Of a stretch of DNA of 64,000 bases, positions 25,157-32,369 are shown in pieces. A program made the translations under genes and the position numbers. The notes under the pieces were generated by a model. That model searched no databases. It was given only the letters and a program-made list of their open reading frames with translations, and was not told the DNA's origin. Source of the DNA: Actinomadura chibensis NBRC 106107 (lineage in GTDB: Bacteria; Actinomycetota; Actinomycetes; Streptosporangiales; Streptosporangiaceae); the NCBI RefSeq assembly GCF_001552135.1, contig NZ_BCQP01000051.1, positions 43,342 through 107,341 on the forward strand, given 5' to 3'. Position 1 is the stretch's first letter, and each line of letters starts with the position of its first letter.

Positions 25157-25647
25157 GGGAGGACTTCGCGCAGGCGGCCCGTCTTCACGTCGTAGACGAA
25201 GCCCCTGACCTGGTCGGTGTGCGGGATGAACGGGTCGGCCTTGATGCGCGCGATGGACTGGCGGACGTCGGTGTCGAGGTCGTCGAACGCCTCCGCCGCC
25301 CAGTCGGGCTTCACGCCGGTCTCCTCCTGGATCTCCCGCCGGAACGCGTCGTCGGTGAAGGTGAGCATCCCGCAGTCGGTGTGGTGGATCAGGATGATCT
25401 CGGTCGTGCCGAGCAGCCGCTGGCTGATCGCGAGGCTGCGCCGCTCGTCGGCGGTGACGACGCCGCCCGCGTTCCGGATCACGTGCGCGTCGCCCTCGCT
25501 GAGGCCGAGCAGGCCGTAGGGGTTGAGCCGCGCGTCCATGCAGGCCAGCACCGCGACGCCCCTCGCCGGGGGCAGCGGCAGGTCGCCCTTGTCGTGCTCG
25601 GCCGCGTAGCGCTCGGCGTTGGCGAGCAGTTCGTCGGTGACGCTCAT
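25153..25647 (-). CDS. Beta-class carbonic anhydrase (mycobacterial Rv1284 type)
   Basis: A 164-residue enzyme interconverting CO2 and bicarbonate. Zinc ligands C36, H89 and C92 (ACMDARLN; HHTDCGML) and the D38-R40 dyad are all present. Length and sequence blocks (HVIRNAGGVVTADERRSLAISQRLLGTTEIILIHHTDCG; GFVYDVKTGRL) match the short Rv1284-like class from memory. In mycobacteria that gene sits next to cysDN, so its closeness to a sulfur island here may not be accidental. GGAGG precedes the ATG; an imperfect palindrome lies about 50-75 bp upstream. The last four bases are shared with the convergent ABC gene. Confidence 0.93.
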   Translation of the reverse strand: MSVTDELLANAERYAAEHDKGDLPLPPARGVAVLACMDARLNPYGLLGLSEGDAHVIRNAGGVVTADERRSLAISQRLLGTTEIILIHHTDCGMLTFTDDAFRREIQEETGVKPDWAAEAFDDLDTDVRQSIARIKADPFIPHTDQVRGFVYDVKTGRLREVLP

Positions 25648-25816
25648 CGTTGGACCTCCAGGGCTCGGGCATCGGCGTCCGACCCGAATATATCTAATTG
25701 CCTACCTGATTAGTAGGTATTAGGTCACGGACCGTCGCCGGAGAATTCAGTGCAGCACCTTCCTCCTGGACGGCCTCGCCGCCTACCTGCGGACGTCGGC
25801 CGCCTAGCCCTAGCCC
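25648..25816. promoter_or_regulatory. Carbonic anhydrase promoter region with palindromic operator candidate
   Basis: The 169-bp gap contains an AT-rich segment (25688-25725) with the imperfect dyad TAATTGCCTAC-N7-GTAGGTATTA at 25695-25722. It lies where a repressor would block the carbonic anhydrase promoter. The right part (25724-25807) reads on the plus strand as an open frame that looks like the tail of a lost gene. Confidence 0.5.
25724..25807 (+). pseudogene. Possible remnant of a regulator C-terminus
   Basis: A 27-codon plus-strand frame without a good start ends with FLLDGLAAYLRTSAA and a TAG at 25805-25807. The ending is like the last helix of TetR-family regulators. It is much too short to be a gene and could be chance in GC-rich DNA. 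If real, it marks a deletion beside the carbonic anhydrase operator. Confidence 0.2.
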
Positions 25817-26686
25817 CTAGCCGCCGAGCTCGGTGGAGAGCGCGTCGGCCAGCAGGTCCACCTGGGCCGGGTCGGGGTCGTTGCCGGTGAAGACCAGCTC
25901 GTCGCAGCCCGCCCGGCGGAAGTCCGCGACGGCCTCGCGGACCTGCTCGGGCGTGGTCAGCGCGGTGGCGATCCCGTGCTCGGCCCACTCGGCCCCGGCG
26001 AACGCGTAGTAAGGCCCGATCGCGTCGGCCACGGCGGTCCGGGCGTTCGGGCCGAGTGCGAACATCGCGGAGACGACGACCTTCGGGGCGCCGGTCCGTC
26101 CGGCGGCGTCCCAGGCTTCGCGCAGGCGCGGGGTGAACTCGGCGATGTCCTCCACCGAGCTGGTTCCGGCGACCCAGCCGGAGCCGCGGGCCGCGATGCG
26201 GTCGAGGGCGGCGGCCGACGTCCCGCCGAACAGCAGTTCCGGGCCGCCGGGCGTGGCGGGGGTCAGGCCGGTGCGGGTGTCGTCGCGCCCGGCCGCCTCC
26301 AGCTCGTCGAGCAGGGCGGTGAACCGCTTGCCCCGCGTCGCGTAGTCGACGCCGCTCTCGGCGAAGTCGTCCTCGCGGAACCCGGCGACGAGCCCGAGCC
26401 GCAGCCGGTGCGGGCCCGCGAGCCGGTCCAGCGTGATCGCGGACTTGGCGAACAGCAGGTGGTTGGTGCGCAGCGGCGCCAGCACGACGCTGGTCAGCAG
26501 CCTGATCCGGGACGTCGCCCCGGCCGCGGCAGCCAGCGTCGTGAGCGGCTCGGGCGTCGGCCACAGCAGCCGGTCGCTGGTCGCGAGCCCGGCGAAGCCG
26601 CGCGCCTCCGCGCGGCGCGCCCACTCGATGAGCAGGCGGCCGTCCGTCCAGGGGCCGTGGCCGGGGAGGCCGATGCCGATGTCCAT
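25817..26686 (-). CDS. LLM-class flavin-dependent oxidoreductase (F420/FMN, luciferase-like)
   Basis: A 289-residue TIM-barrel enzyme of the bacterial luciferase superfamily. Family marks: 'DIGIGLPGHGPW', 'RLLTSVVLAPLRTNHLLFAKSAITLDRLAGPHRLRLGLVAGFREDDF', 'RGKRFTALLDELE', 'PELLFGGTSAAALDRIAARGSGWVAG'. Members use FMNH2 or reduced F420; the cofactor cannot be decided here, though F420 use is common in actinobacteria. It lies 12 bp after the DsbA-like gene in the same direction, so both are probably under the MarR regulator. AAGGTT precedes the ATG. Substrate unknown. Confidence 0.88.
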   Translation of the reverse strand: MDIGIGLPGHGPWTDGRLLIEWARRAEARGFAGLATSDRLLWPTPEPLTTLAAAAGATSRIRLLTSVVLAPLRTNHLLFAKSAITLDRLAGPHRLRLGLVAGFREDDFAESGVDYATRGKRFTALLDELEAAGRDDTRTGLTPATPGGPELLFGGTSAAALDRIAARGSGWVAGTSSVEDIAEFTPRLREAWDAAGRTGAPKVVVSAMFALGPNARTAVADAIGPYYAFAGAEWAEHGIATALTTPEQVREAVADFRRAGCDELVFTGNDPDPAQVDLLADALSTELGG

Positions 26687-26698
26687 GTGTGAACCTTC

Positions 26699-27340
26699 CT
26701 AGGGGCGGGACGCGGCGGGCGGCGCGTCCGAGAGCAGTCGCCGGAGGACGTGCGCGGGCTGGACGCCCGGCACCGGCCGCCCGCCGTCGATCACCAGCGA
26801 CGGCACCCCGGTGACGCCCGACCGGGCGGCCCGCCGCTCGTCCGCCCTGACGTCGGCGGCGTGGGCGTCCCCGGCCAGAACGGCGCGGACCTCGGCGTCG
26901 TCGAGCCCGGCCTCCGTGCCCAGCCGCTCGAGGACGCCGTGGTCCGCGACGTTCGCGCCCTCGGAGTGGTAGGCGAGCAGGAGCCGCTCCGCCGTCGCGT
27001 CGCCGAGGCCGCGCTCGTGCCCGAACCGGATCAGCCGGTGCGCGTCGAAGGTGTTCACCGGCCGGGCGCGGTGCAGGTCGAGGGTCAGCCCCTCGGCGGC
27101 GCCGAGCGCCCGGATGCGGTCGATCCGCGACGGCGCCTCCGCCCCCCACCACGACGGGTCGGCCATCTGCGCGGCGGCGCTCCGGCCGGGGACGCGGGGC
27201 AGGTCGGGCCCGAGCTCGTAGGCGCGCCACCGGACGTCCACCGGTTCCGGGCCGGCGAGCCCGTCGAGCGCGGCGGCGAGCCGCCGCTTCCCGATGTAGC
27301 ACCACGGGCAGAGCACGTCGGCGTACACGTCGATCCGCAC
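26699..27340 (-). CDS. DsbA-family oxidoreductase, FrnE-like
   Basis: A 213-residue thioredoxin-fold protein without a signal peptide, so cytoplasmic. The redox motif is C11-P-W-C14 (ADVLCPWCYIGKRRL), followed by the all-helical insertion and the cis-proline strand 'GVTGVPSLVIDG'. These match FrnE-like DsbA proteins linked to polyketide maturation or oxidative stress. I prefer the GTG at 27340, 5 nt after GGAG; a GTG at 27346 and an ATG at 27403 are less likely, the latter because it lies in the operator. It is divergent from the MarR regulator and co-directional with the LLM enzyme. Confidence 0.88.
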   Translation of the reverse strand: MRIDVYADVLCPWCYIGKRRLAAALDGLAGPEPVDVRWRAYELGPDLPRVPGRSAAAQMADPSWWGAEAPSRIDRIRALGAAEGLTLDLHRARPVNTFDAHRLIRFGHERGLGDATAERLLLAYHSEGANVADHGVLERLGTEAGLDDAEVRAVLAGDAHAADVRADERRAARSGVTGVPSLVIDGGRPVPGVQPAHVLRRLLSDAPPAASRP

Positions 27341-27348
27341 GCTCACTC

Positions 27349-27416
27349 CAACGGTTGACAGGTGAATCATTGACTTGTGCACGATATGCGCGAGACGATT
27401 CACACGTCAACCGTTG
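27349..27416. promoter_or_regulatory. Long inverted repeat, likely MarR operator pair
   Basis: Arms at 27349-27368 and 27397-27416 match at 18 of 20 positions as inverted copies (CAACGGTTGAC-N2-GTGAATC), separated by 28 bp. Each arm also contains its own dyad CAAC-S-GTTG. The repeat fills the gap between the divergent DsbA-like and marR genes and overlaps a TTGACG-N18-TATCGT promoter candidate for the minus strand. This fits two regulator dimers controlling both directions. Confidence 0.8.
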
Positions 27417-27435
27417 CCGACTAAACTCCAGGGCC

Positions 27436-27918
27436 ATGACGACCGAGCCCGCCCGCGCGACCGAGGACCAGCTCACCGCCTGGCGCGCGCTGTACCGCGC
27501 CGACTCGCTGCTGTTCGCGCACCTCAACAACCTGCTGCGGGACAAGGCCGGGATGACCTACTTCGAGCGCGAGGTGCTGGAGGCCCTGGAGCGCGCGGGC
27601 GGGCGGCTGCGGATGGCCGCGCTCGCCGAGGAGCTGATGATCTCCCGCAGCGGCGCGACGCGGCTCGTCACGAAGCTGGAGGGCAAGGACGGGTGGGTGC
27701 GGCGCAGCCTGTCCGCGTCCGACCGGCGGGCGACCTGGGCGGAGCTGGCCCCGGCCGGACGGCGGGCGCTCGAAGAATCCCGCCCGGTGGTCGACGCCGT
27801 CGTCGCGACGTACTTCGCCGACCATGTGAGCCCCGCCGACCTGCGCCGGGTGGCCGACGCGCTCAACCGGCTCGCCGACGCCAACCCCGGCACGTCGGAC
27901 TTCGACTGCGGCCTGTGA
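27436..27918 (+). CDS. MarR-family transcriptional regulator
   Basis: A 160-residue winged-helix protein: N-terminal dimerisation helices, recognition region 'GGRLRMAALAEELMISRSGATRLVTKLEGKDGWVRRSLSASDRRATWAELAPAGRRALEESRP', and C-terminal helices. The ATG at 27436 is chosen because the longer frame from 27355 would run through the inverted-repeat operator. It very likely represses itself and the divergent DsbA-like/LLM pair, releasing on a small phenolic or oxidative signal as is common in the family; the inducer is unknown. Confidence 0.92.
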   Translation: MTTEPARATEDQLTAWRALYRADSLLFAHLNNLLRDKAGMTYFEREVLEALERAGGRLRMAALAEELMISRSGATRLVTKLEGKDGWVRRSLSASDRRATWAELAPAGRRALEESRPVVDAVVATYFADHVSPADLRRVADALNRLADANPGTSDFDCGL

Positions 27919-27924
27919 CCCGGC

Positions 27925-28488
27925 TCAGGAGACGGGGGCGCGCCGGTCGGCGGCGGTGCGCGGCGCGTGCCGGACGTCCTCCGGCGTGAACTCGCGCAGC
28001 CAGCACGCGAACTCCAGCAGGATGCCGTCCGGGTCCTGGAAGTAGAACGAGCGGACGTAGACGCCGGGGTGCATGTGCTCGGCGACCTGCGTCTCGCTGT
28101 CGTCGTGGTTGACGATCGGCGCGACCTTGACGCCCCGCGCCTTCAGCCGCGCCCGGTACTCCTCGAACTTGTCGGCCGGGACGTCGAAGGCCACGTGGTT
28201 GAGCGAGCCGATCGCGCTGATCCACTCGCCGAAGCCGGGGACGGCCACCGGCGCGGCGACGCCCGGCGCGGCCTCGGGGGAGTCGGGGAACCAGAAGAAC
28301 GCGAGCGAGTTGCCGCCGCCCGCGTCGAAGAAGAAGTGCTGGCCCATGCCGTCCGGCAGGTCGATGGTCTTGATCAGCGGCAGGCCGAGGACGCCGCTGT
28401 AGAAGTCGACGGTGCGCCGCATGTCCGAGCACACGAGCGCGACGTGGTTGAAGCCGCGGACGCGGAAGGCCGGCTCCTCGTTGCCCAT
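27925..28488 (-). CDS. VOC-superfamily (glyoxalase/extradiol dioxygenase-fold) protein
   Basis: A 187-residue metal enzyme candidate with two paired beta-alpha-beta-beta-beta modules. Metal ligands in the family order are visible: H15 (RGFNHVALVCSD), a second H in 'GSLNHVAFDVPADKFEEYRARL' and E in 'DPDGILLEFACW'. These match the H-H-E triad of type I extradiol dioxygenases and related enzymes. It is divergent from the TetR gene and its promoter region contains the shared motif. A second VOC gene occurs at 37528, so both may act in the same catabolic pathway. GAGGAG precedes the ATG. Confidence 0.85.
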   Translation of the reverse strand: MGNEEPAFRVRGFNHVALVCSDMRRTVDFYSGVLGLPLIKTIDLPDGMGQHFFFDAGGGNSLAFFWFPDSPEAAPGVAAPVAVPGFGEWISAIGSLNHVAFDVPADKFEEYRARLKARGVKVAPIVNHDDSETQVAEHMHPGVYVRSFYFQDPDGILLEFACWLREFTPEDVRHAPRTAADRRAPVS

Positions 28489-28525
28489 GATCAGCTCCTC
28501 GGGGGTTCGGGGATAATATTCGATG

Positions 28526-28560
28526 CTAACATCAGATTCATATCTGCCTCGCGATGTTAG
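28526..28560. promoter_or_regulatory. TetR operator candidate (site A)
   Basis: In the VOC-tetR gap, CTAACATC (28526-28533) is inverted at 28553-28560 as GATGTTAG, and inside lies the dyad CAGAT-TCAT-ATCTG (28533-28546). The core ACATCAGATTCATATC (28529-28544) recurs in related form before three other units of the island (29295, 31007, 40341). The position fits autoregulation by the TetR gene. Confidence 0.65.
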
Positions 28561-28568
28561 GTTCAGGT

Positions 28569-29195
28569 GTGGAGAAGGTGCAGACCCCCCGTCCGACGCA
28601 GCGCGGGCGCAAGACGCTCGCCGCCATCGAGGCCGCGGCCCGCCGGATCATCGCCCGCAAGGGCTTCCTCACGATGACGGTCGCGGACATAGCGCAGGAG
28701 GCCGGGCGCTCGCCCGCCTCCTTCTACAACTACTACGACTCCAAGGAGGACCTGCTCGCCCACTGGGCCGACGACTTCCGCGCGGAGGCCAAGGGTCGCG
28801 CCCTGGCCGCCTACAAGCACGGGGTGCCGCACCGCGAGCGCGTCCAGGAGTCGGCGCGCGCCCACTGGGAGACCTACCGCGAGCGGCTCGCCGAGATGGT
28901 CGGCGTGTTCCAGCTCGCCATGATCAACGACGAGTTCGCCGGGCACTGGCGCGAGCTGTGCGACGACGCCGTGCAGAGCATCGCCGACGGCGTCCGCCGC
29001 GCGCAGCGCGAGGGCTACTGCCCCGGCGCCGACCCCGAGCTCACCGCCCGCGCCATCGTCGCGATGCTCAACCAGTTCTGCTACGACCTCCTCGCCGGGG
29101 CGGGGGAGGACGCCGACATCGACGACGAGGCGGCCGTCCGCACCCTCGCCGAGATCTGGTACCGCGCGATCTACTGGCGCGCCGACGAGGACTGA
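28569..29195 (+). CDS. TetR-family transcriptional regulator
   Basis: A 208-residue regulator. The DNA-binding helix-turn-helix is 'RKTLAAIEAAARRIIARKGFLTMTVADIAQEAGRSPASFYNYYDSKEDLLAHWAD' (about residues 11-65), and the rest is a helical ligand domain with an aromatic-rich end (MLNQFCYDLL; IWYRAIYWRADED). I chose the GTG at 28569 because the in-frame ATG at 28554 lies inside the operator palindrome; a GTG at 28578 is also possible. TetR proteins beside acyl-CoA genes often sense acyl-CoA. A terminator-like hairpin follows at 29209. Confidence 0.92.
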   Translation: MEKVQTPRPTQRGRKTLAAIEAAARRIIARKGFLTMTVADIAQEAGRSPASFYNYYDSKEDLLAHWADDFRAEAKGRALAAYKHGVPHRERVQESARAHWETYRERLAEMVGVFQLAMINDEFAGHWRELCDDAVQSIADGVRRAQREGYCPGADPELTARAIVAMLNQFCYDLLAGAGEDADIDDEAAVRTLAEIWYRAIYWRADED

Positions 29196-29208
29196 GCGCT
29201 CCCCGAAC

Positions 29209-29236
29209 GCCGGGTCGTCGCGGACGGCCCGGCTTT
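29209..29236 (+). terminator. Rho-independent-like terminator after tetR
   Basis: GCCGGGTCGTC and GACGGCCCGGC form an 11-bp stem with one G-U pair and a GCG loop, followed by TTT. It separates tetR from the hydrolase operon, which has its own motif-bearing promoter. Confidence 0.6.
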
Positions 29237-29294
29237 GATCTCCCCAGGTCGACGTATGGACATCCCCTTGGCCGGCGGCTAAGGTCCGAATCCG

Positions 29295-29310
29295 ACGTCA
29301 GATTTATGTA
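29295..29310. promoter_or_regulatory. TetR operator candidate (site B)
   Basis: ACGTCAGATTTATGTA matches site A at 12 of 16 positions and ends 12 bp before the hydrolase ATG, overlapping the expected transcription or translation start region of that operon. Confidence 0.5.
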
Positions 29311-29322
29311 TGGGAGATCACC

Positions 29323-30450
29323 ATGGCGGTGGAGCGCCTCTTCGTCGGCCTCGACTCCCCCACGGCGGCCCGCGCCGGCGCCGGGGGACACCCGTGTCAG
29401 GGGGTGTACCACCGCCCGGCCGGCCGGTCCCCGAAGATCGCGTTGATCGCGACGCACTACTCGGTCGACTTCTCCGAGCACTACCTCGCGGACTTCGTCG
29501 CCGAGCGCGGGCTCGGGTTCCTCGGCTGGAACACGCGGTTCAGGGGAGCCGAGAGCCACTTCCTGCTCGACCACGCGCTGGTCGACATCGGCCGGGGCGT
29601 CCGGTGGCTGCTGGAGGAGGCGGGCGTCGAGCACGTCGTCCTGCTGGGCAACTCGGGCGGCGGGTCGCTGATGGCGGCCTACCAGTCGCAGGCGACGGAG
29701 CCGAACGTCACGCCCCTGGCCGGGATGCGTCCCGCGCGCGGGGTGGACGAGCTCCCGGCGGCGTCCGCCTACATCTCCACGGCGGCGCACCTCGGCCGTC
29801 CCGAGGTGCTCACGGCCTGGATGGACCCGTCGGTCGTGGACGAGTCCGACCCCGTCTCGACCGACCCGTCGCTGAGCTTGTTCGACCCCGGAAACCCCGC
29901 GCCCTACTCGGACGAGTTCCTCGCCCGCTACCGCGAGGCCCAGACGGCACGCAACCGCCGCATCACGCGATGGGCCAAGGGCGAACTCGTCCGGCTCAAG
30001 GAGGCGGGCTTCAGCGACCGCATGTTCAACGTCCACCGCACCTGGGCCGACCCCCGCATGGTGGACCCCACTATCGAGCCCACCAAGCGCAAGCCCAACT
30101 ACTGCTACGCGGGTGACCCGGCCCGCGCCAACGCGTCCGTCTTCGGCATCGCGTCCAGTTGCACCCTGCGGACCTGGCTCTCCCTCTGGAGCCTGGACGA
30201 CTCCCAGACCCGCGCCACGCCGCACCTCGCCCGCATCAAGGAACCGTCCCTCGTCGTGAACGCCGACATGGACACCGGCGTCTTCCCCAGCGACGCCGAC
30301 GCGATCCTGAACGCCCTCGGCTCGGCGGACAAGGAGTCCCACGTCATCGACGGCGACCACTACTTCCGCCGGGACGGCGACGACGGCGACGCGGCCCGCG
30401 CGGAGCTGGCCGACCTGGTCGTCGCCTGGACGACGGCGCGCCTGGCATGA
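29323..30450 (+). CDS. Alpha/beta hydrolase
   Basis: A 375-residue hydrolase. The nucleophile elbow is GNSGGG with S111 (HVVLLGNSGGGSLMAAY), the acid is likely the Asp in 'VVNADMDTGVF' and the base the His in 'VIDGDHYFRR'. The N-terminus gives 'KIALIATHYSVDFSEHYLADFVAERGLGFLGWNTRFRG', as in related esterase-like catabolic hydrolases. GGGAG lies 7 nt before the ATG. It starts an operon with the DoxX gene (ATGA overlap). A role in opening a lactone or ester so that the acid can be activated by the ligase is plausible but inferred. Confidence 0.87.
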   Translation: MAVERLFVGLDSPTAARAGAGGHPCQGVYHRPAGRSPKIALIATHYSVDFSEHYLADFVAERGLGFLGWNTRFRGAESHFLLDHALVDIGRGVRWLLEEAGVEHVVLLGNSGGGSLMAAYQSQATEPNVTPLAGMRPARGVDELPAASAYISTAAHLGRPEVLTAWMDPSVVDESDPVSTDPSLSLFDPGNPAPYSDEFLARYREAQTARNRRITRWAKGELVRLKEAGFSDRMFNVHRTWADPRMVDPTIEPTKRKPNYCYAGDPARANASVFGIASSCTLRTWLSLWSLDDSQTRATPHLARIKEPSLVVNADMDTGVFPSDADAILNALGSADKESHVIDGDHYFRRDGDDGDAARAELADLVVAWTTARLA

Positions 30451-31001
30451 CCGGCACGTCGGCCGACCTCGGGCTGCTCGCGCTCCGGCTCGTCTTCGGG
30501 CTGTACCTCGCCGGTCACGGACTCCAGAAGTTCGGCCTCCTCGGCGGGCCGGGGCCGGCCGCGACCGCGCAGGCGTTCGAGCGGGGCGGGTTCCGTCCGG
30601 GACGTCCCATGGCGGCCGTCGCCGGGACGCTGGAGACCGGGTGCGGGCTGGCGCTGGCCGCCGGGCTCGCCGCCCCCGCCGCCGCGGCGACCGCCGTCGG
30701 CGTGATGCTCGTGGCCTGCTCGCTGCACGTCCCGAACGGGCTGTGGGAGAGCCGCAAGGGCGTCGAGTTGCCCGTCCTGTTCGCGGCCGCCGCCCTCGGC
30801 CTGCTCTTCACCGGGCCCGGACGGATCTCGATCGACCATCTCGCCGGGCTCGGCGTGCTCGACCTCCGCGTGACGTTCCTCCTGCTGGCCGTGGTCGTCG
30901 TCGGCGTCGCCGCGACCCTGGCCCGCCGCGCCGCGCAGCGGCGCGCGGCGACCCCGCCGACCTCCGCCGGTTCCCGCGAAGAGCGTCCGGCCAACTCTTG
31001 A
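30447..31001 (+). CDS. DoxX-family membrane protein
   Basis: A 184-residue membrane protein with four hydrophobic segments. The N-terminal 'LALRLVFGLYLAGHGLQKFGLLGGPGP' is the DoxX hallmark. Family members have varied or unknown roles, sometimes in thiol or quinone redox. Its ATG overlaps the hydrolase stop. Its own stop lies inside the TTGACA that precedes the ABC importer operon, so the two units are very close but probably have separate promoters. Confidence 0.88.
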   Translation: MTGTSADLGLLALRLVFGLYLAGHGLQKFGLLGGPGPAATAQAFERGGFRPGRPMAAVAGTLETGCGLALAAGLAAPAAAATAVGVMLVACSLHVPNGLWESRKGVELPVLFAAAALGLLFTGPGRISIDHLAGLGVLDLRVTFLLLAVVVVGVAATLARRAAQRRAATPPTSAGSREERPANS

Positions 31002-31004
31002 CAC

Positions 31005-31043
31005 TGACCTCAGGTTCGTAAAAGCTATACGAACCTGAGGTCA
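31005..31043. promoter_or_regulatory. Perfect 16-bp inverted repeat operator (site D)
   Basis: TGACCTCAGGTTCGTA (31005-31020) and its exact reverse complement (31028-31043) flank a 7-bp spacer, about 50 bp before the ABC importer gene. Each arm matches the island motif (ACcTCAGgTTCgTA against ACaTCAGaTTCaTA at site A). TTGACA at 30998-31003 abuts it, so bound protein would block the promoter. This is the strongest operator in the window. Confidence 0.85.
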
Positions 31044-31095
31044 GCATCACATTCCACCCCCTGGCAGCCTTCAGCGCGAATGACGAGGTACCGCC

Positions 31096-32352
31096 TTGAA
31101 AACACGATTCGCTTGCATCTCCGTGGTGCTCGCCGCCGCGCTCGCCGGCGGCTGCGCCAACGCGGGCACGTCCACGAGCAAGGACGGCGTGCGGGTCGAC
31201 GCCGGAGTCACCGACGACCAGATCAAGATCGGCCTCTTCAACGGCTACACCGGGCCCGTCGCCGCCGGGGCCATCGCGGGCGCCGCGGGCTTCGACGCCC
31301 GGCTCGCCAAGGCGAACGCGGCGGGCGGCGTCTGCGGGCGCAAGCTCACCTCGGTCCGCGCCGACACCAAGTACGACCCGGCCGTCGCCGTCCAGGCCTA
31401 CCGCGCGAACGTCAAGGACATCGTCATGATCGGGCAGCTGCTCGGCGCGACGAGCATCTACGGGCTGAGCCAGCAGATCGCCCGCGACGACATCGCCACG
31501 CTCGCCGCGACCAGCGCCGCCGAAGTGATCAAGCTGGAGAACGTCTACCTGTTCACCACCCCGTTCCCGATGTACGTGATCAACGGGCTGGACTGGGCGA
31601 AGAAGGAGCAGGCCGGGTCGGACGGCAAGCTCAAGGTCGGCGTCATCTACCAGGACGACGCGTTCGGGCAGGAGGGCCGCAACGCGGTCCGGTTCGTCGC
31701 GAAGAACGACCCGGACGTCAAGGTCGTCGCCGAAGCCGGGTACGACGTCAAGGCCGAGGACTTCACCGCGCAGGTCCTGAAGATGAAGAAGGCGGGCGCG
31801 GAGAGCGTCTGGATCCACGGCATCGCCTCGAAGACCGCGCCGATCCTCAGCCAGGCGTCGCAGCTCGACTTCGCGCCCCAGTGGCTGACGGTCGACTCCG
31901 GCTACGAGACGAGCCTCGCGCCGCAGCTCGGCCGCCTGCTCGACAAGCTGCACGTGGTGACGAGCAGCGTCCTGTACACCGAGAACGTCCCGGCGATGGC
32001 CGAGGTGAAGCAGAACGTCGAGAAGGTCGCGCCCGGCACCAAGCCGGACCAGCTCGTCATCGCGGGCTGGGTGGACGCCTCCGTCGCGGTCGCCGCGCTG
32101 GAGAAGGCGTGCAAGGAGAAGGACCTCACGCAGAAGGGCGTCGTGGCCGCGATGTCCGGGCTGACCGTCACGACGGACGGGCTCAGCCCCGACCTCAAGT
32201 ACGGGACGGGCGACGCCGACACCCGCATCCCGTCCCGCGAGACCCGGGTCAACAAGATCGACCTCAAGAGCGGTGTGCTGGCGCCGGTCACCGGCTTCGG
32301 CACGACCGACCTCGCCGCCAGGTGGCGGCTCGCCGACGGCGCGCAGGGCTGA
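31096..32352 (+). CDS. ABC transporter substrate-binding lipoprotein (branched-chain amino acid/aromatic type)
   Basis: A 418-residue lipoprotein with a lipobox ending at C20 (AAALAGGC). The fold is Peripla_BP_6: 'DDQIKIGLFNGYTGPVAAGAIAGAAGFDARLAKANAAGGVCGRKLTSVRADTKYDPAVAVQAYR', 'VGVIYQDDAFGQEGRNAV'. TTG start with GAGGT 6 nt upstream. The family carries leucine-type amino acids but in actinobacterial catabolic islands often carries aromatic or aliphatic acids. Placement between the hydrolase and acyl-CoA genes supports import of the island's substrate. Confidence 0.92.
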   Translation: MKTRFACISVVLAAALAGGCANAGTSTSKDGVRVDAGVTDDQIKIGLFNGYTGPVAAGAIAGAAGFDARLAKANAAGGVCGRKLTSVRADTKYDPAVAVQAYRANVKDIVMIGQLLGATSIYGLSQQIARDDIATLAATSAAEVIKLENVYLFTTPFPMYVINGLDWAKKEQAGSDGKLKVGVIYQDDAFGQEGRNAVRFVAKNDPDVKVVAEAGYDVKAEDFTAQVLKMKKAGAESVWIHGIASKTAPILSQASQLDFAPQWLTVDSGYETSLAPQLGRLLDKLHVVTSSVLYTENVPAMAEVKQNVEKVAPGTKPDQLVIAGWVDASVAVAALEKACKEKDLTQKGVVAAMSGLTVTTDGLSPDLKYGTGDADTRIPSRETRVNKIDLKSGVLAPVTGFGTTDLAARWRLADGAQG

Positions 32353-32369
32353 CGGGCACCGAGGCGGTC

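Noticed and set aside
27355..27435. An upstream start for the MarR regulator
   Set aside because: It would translate the inverted-repeat operator and adds a non-conserved N-terminus.
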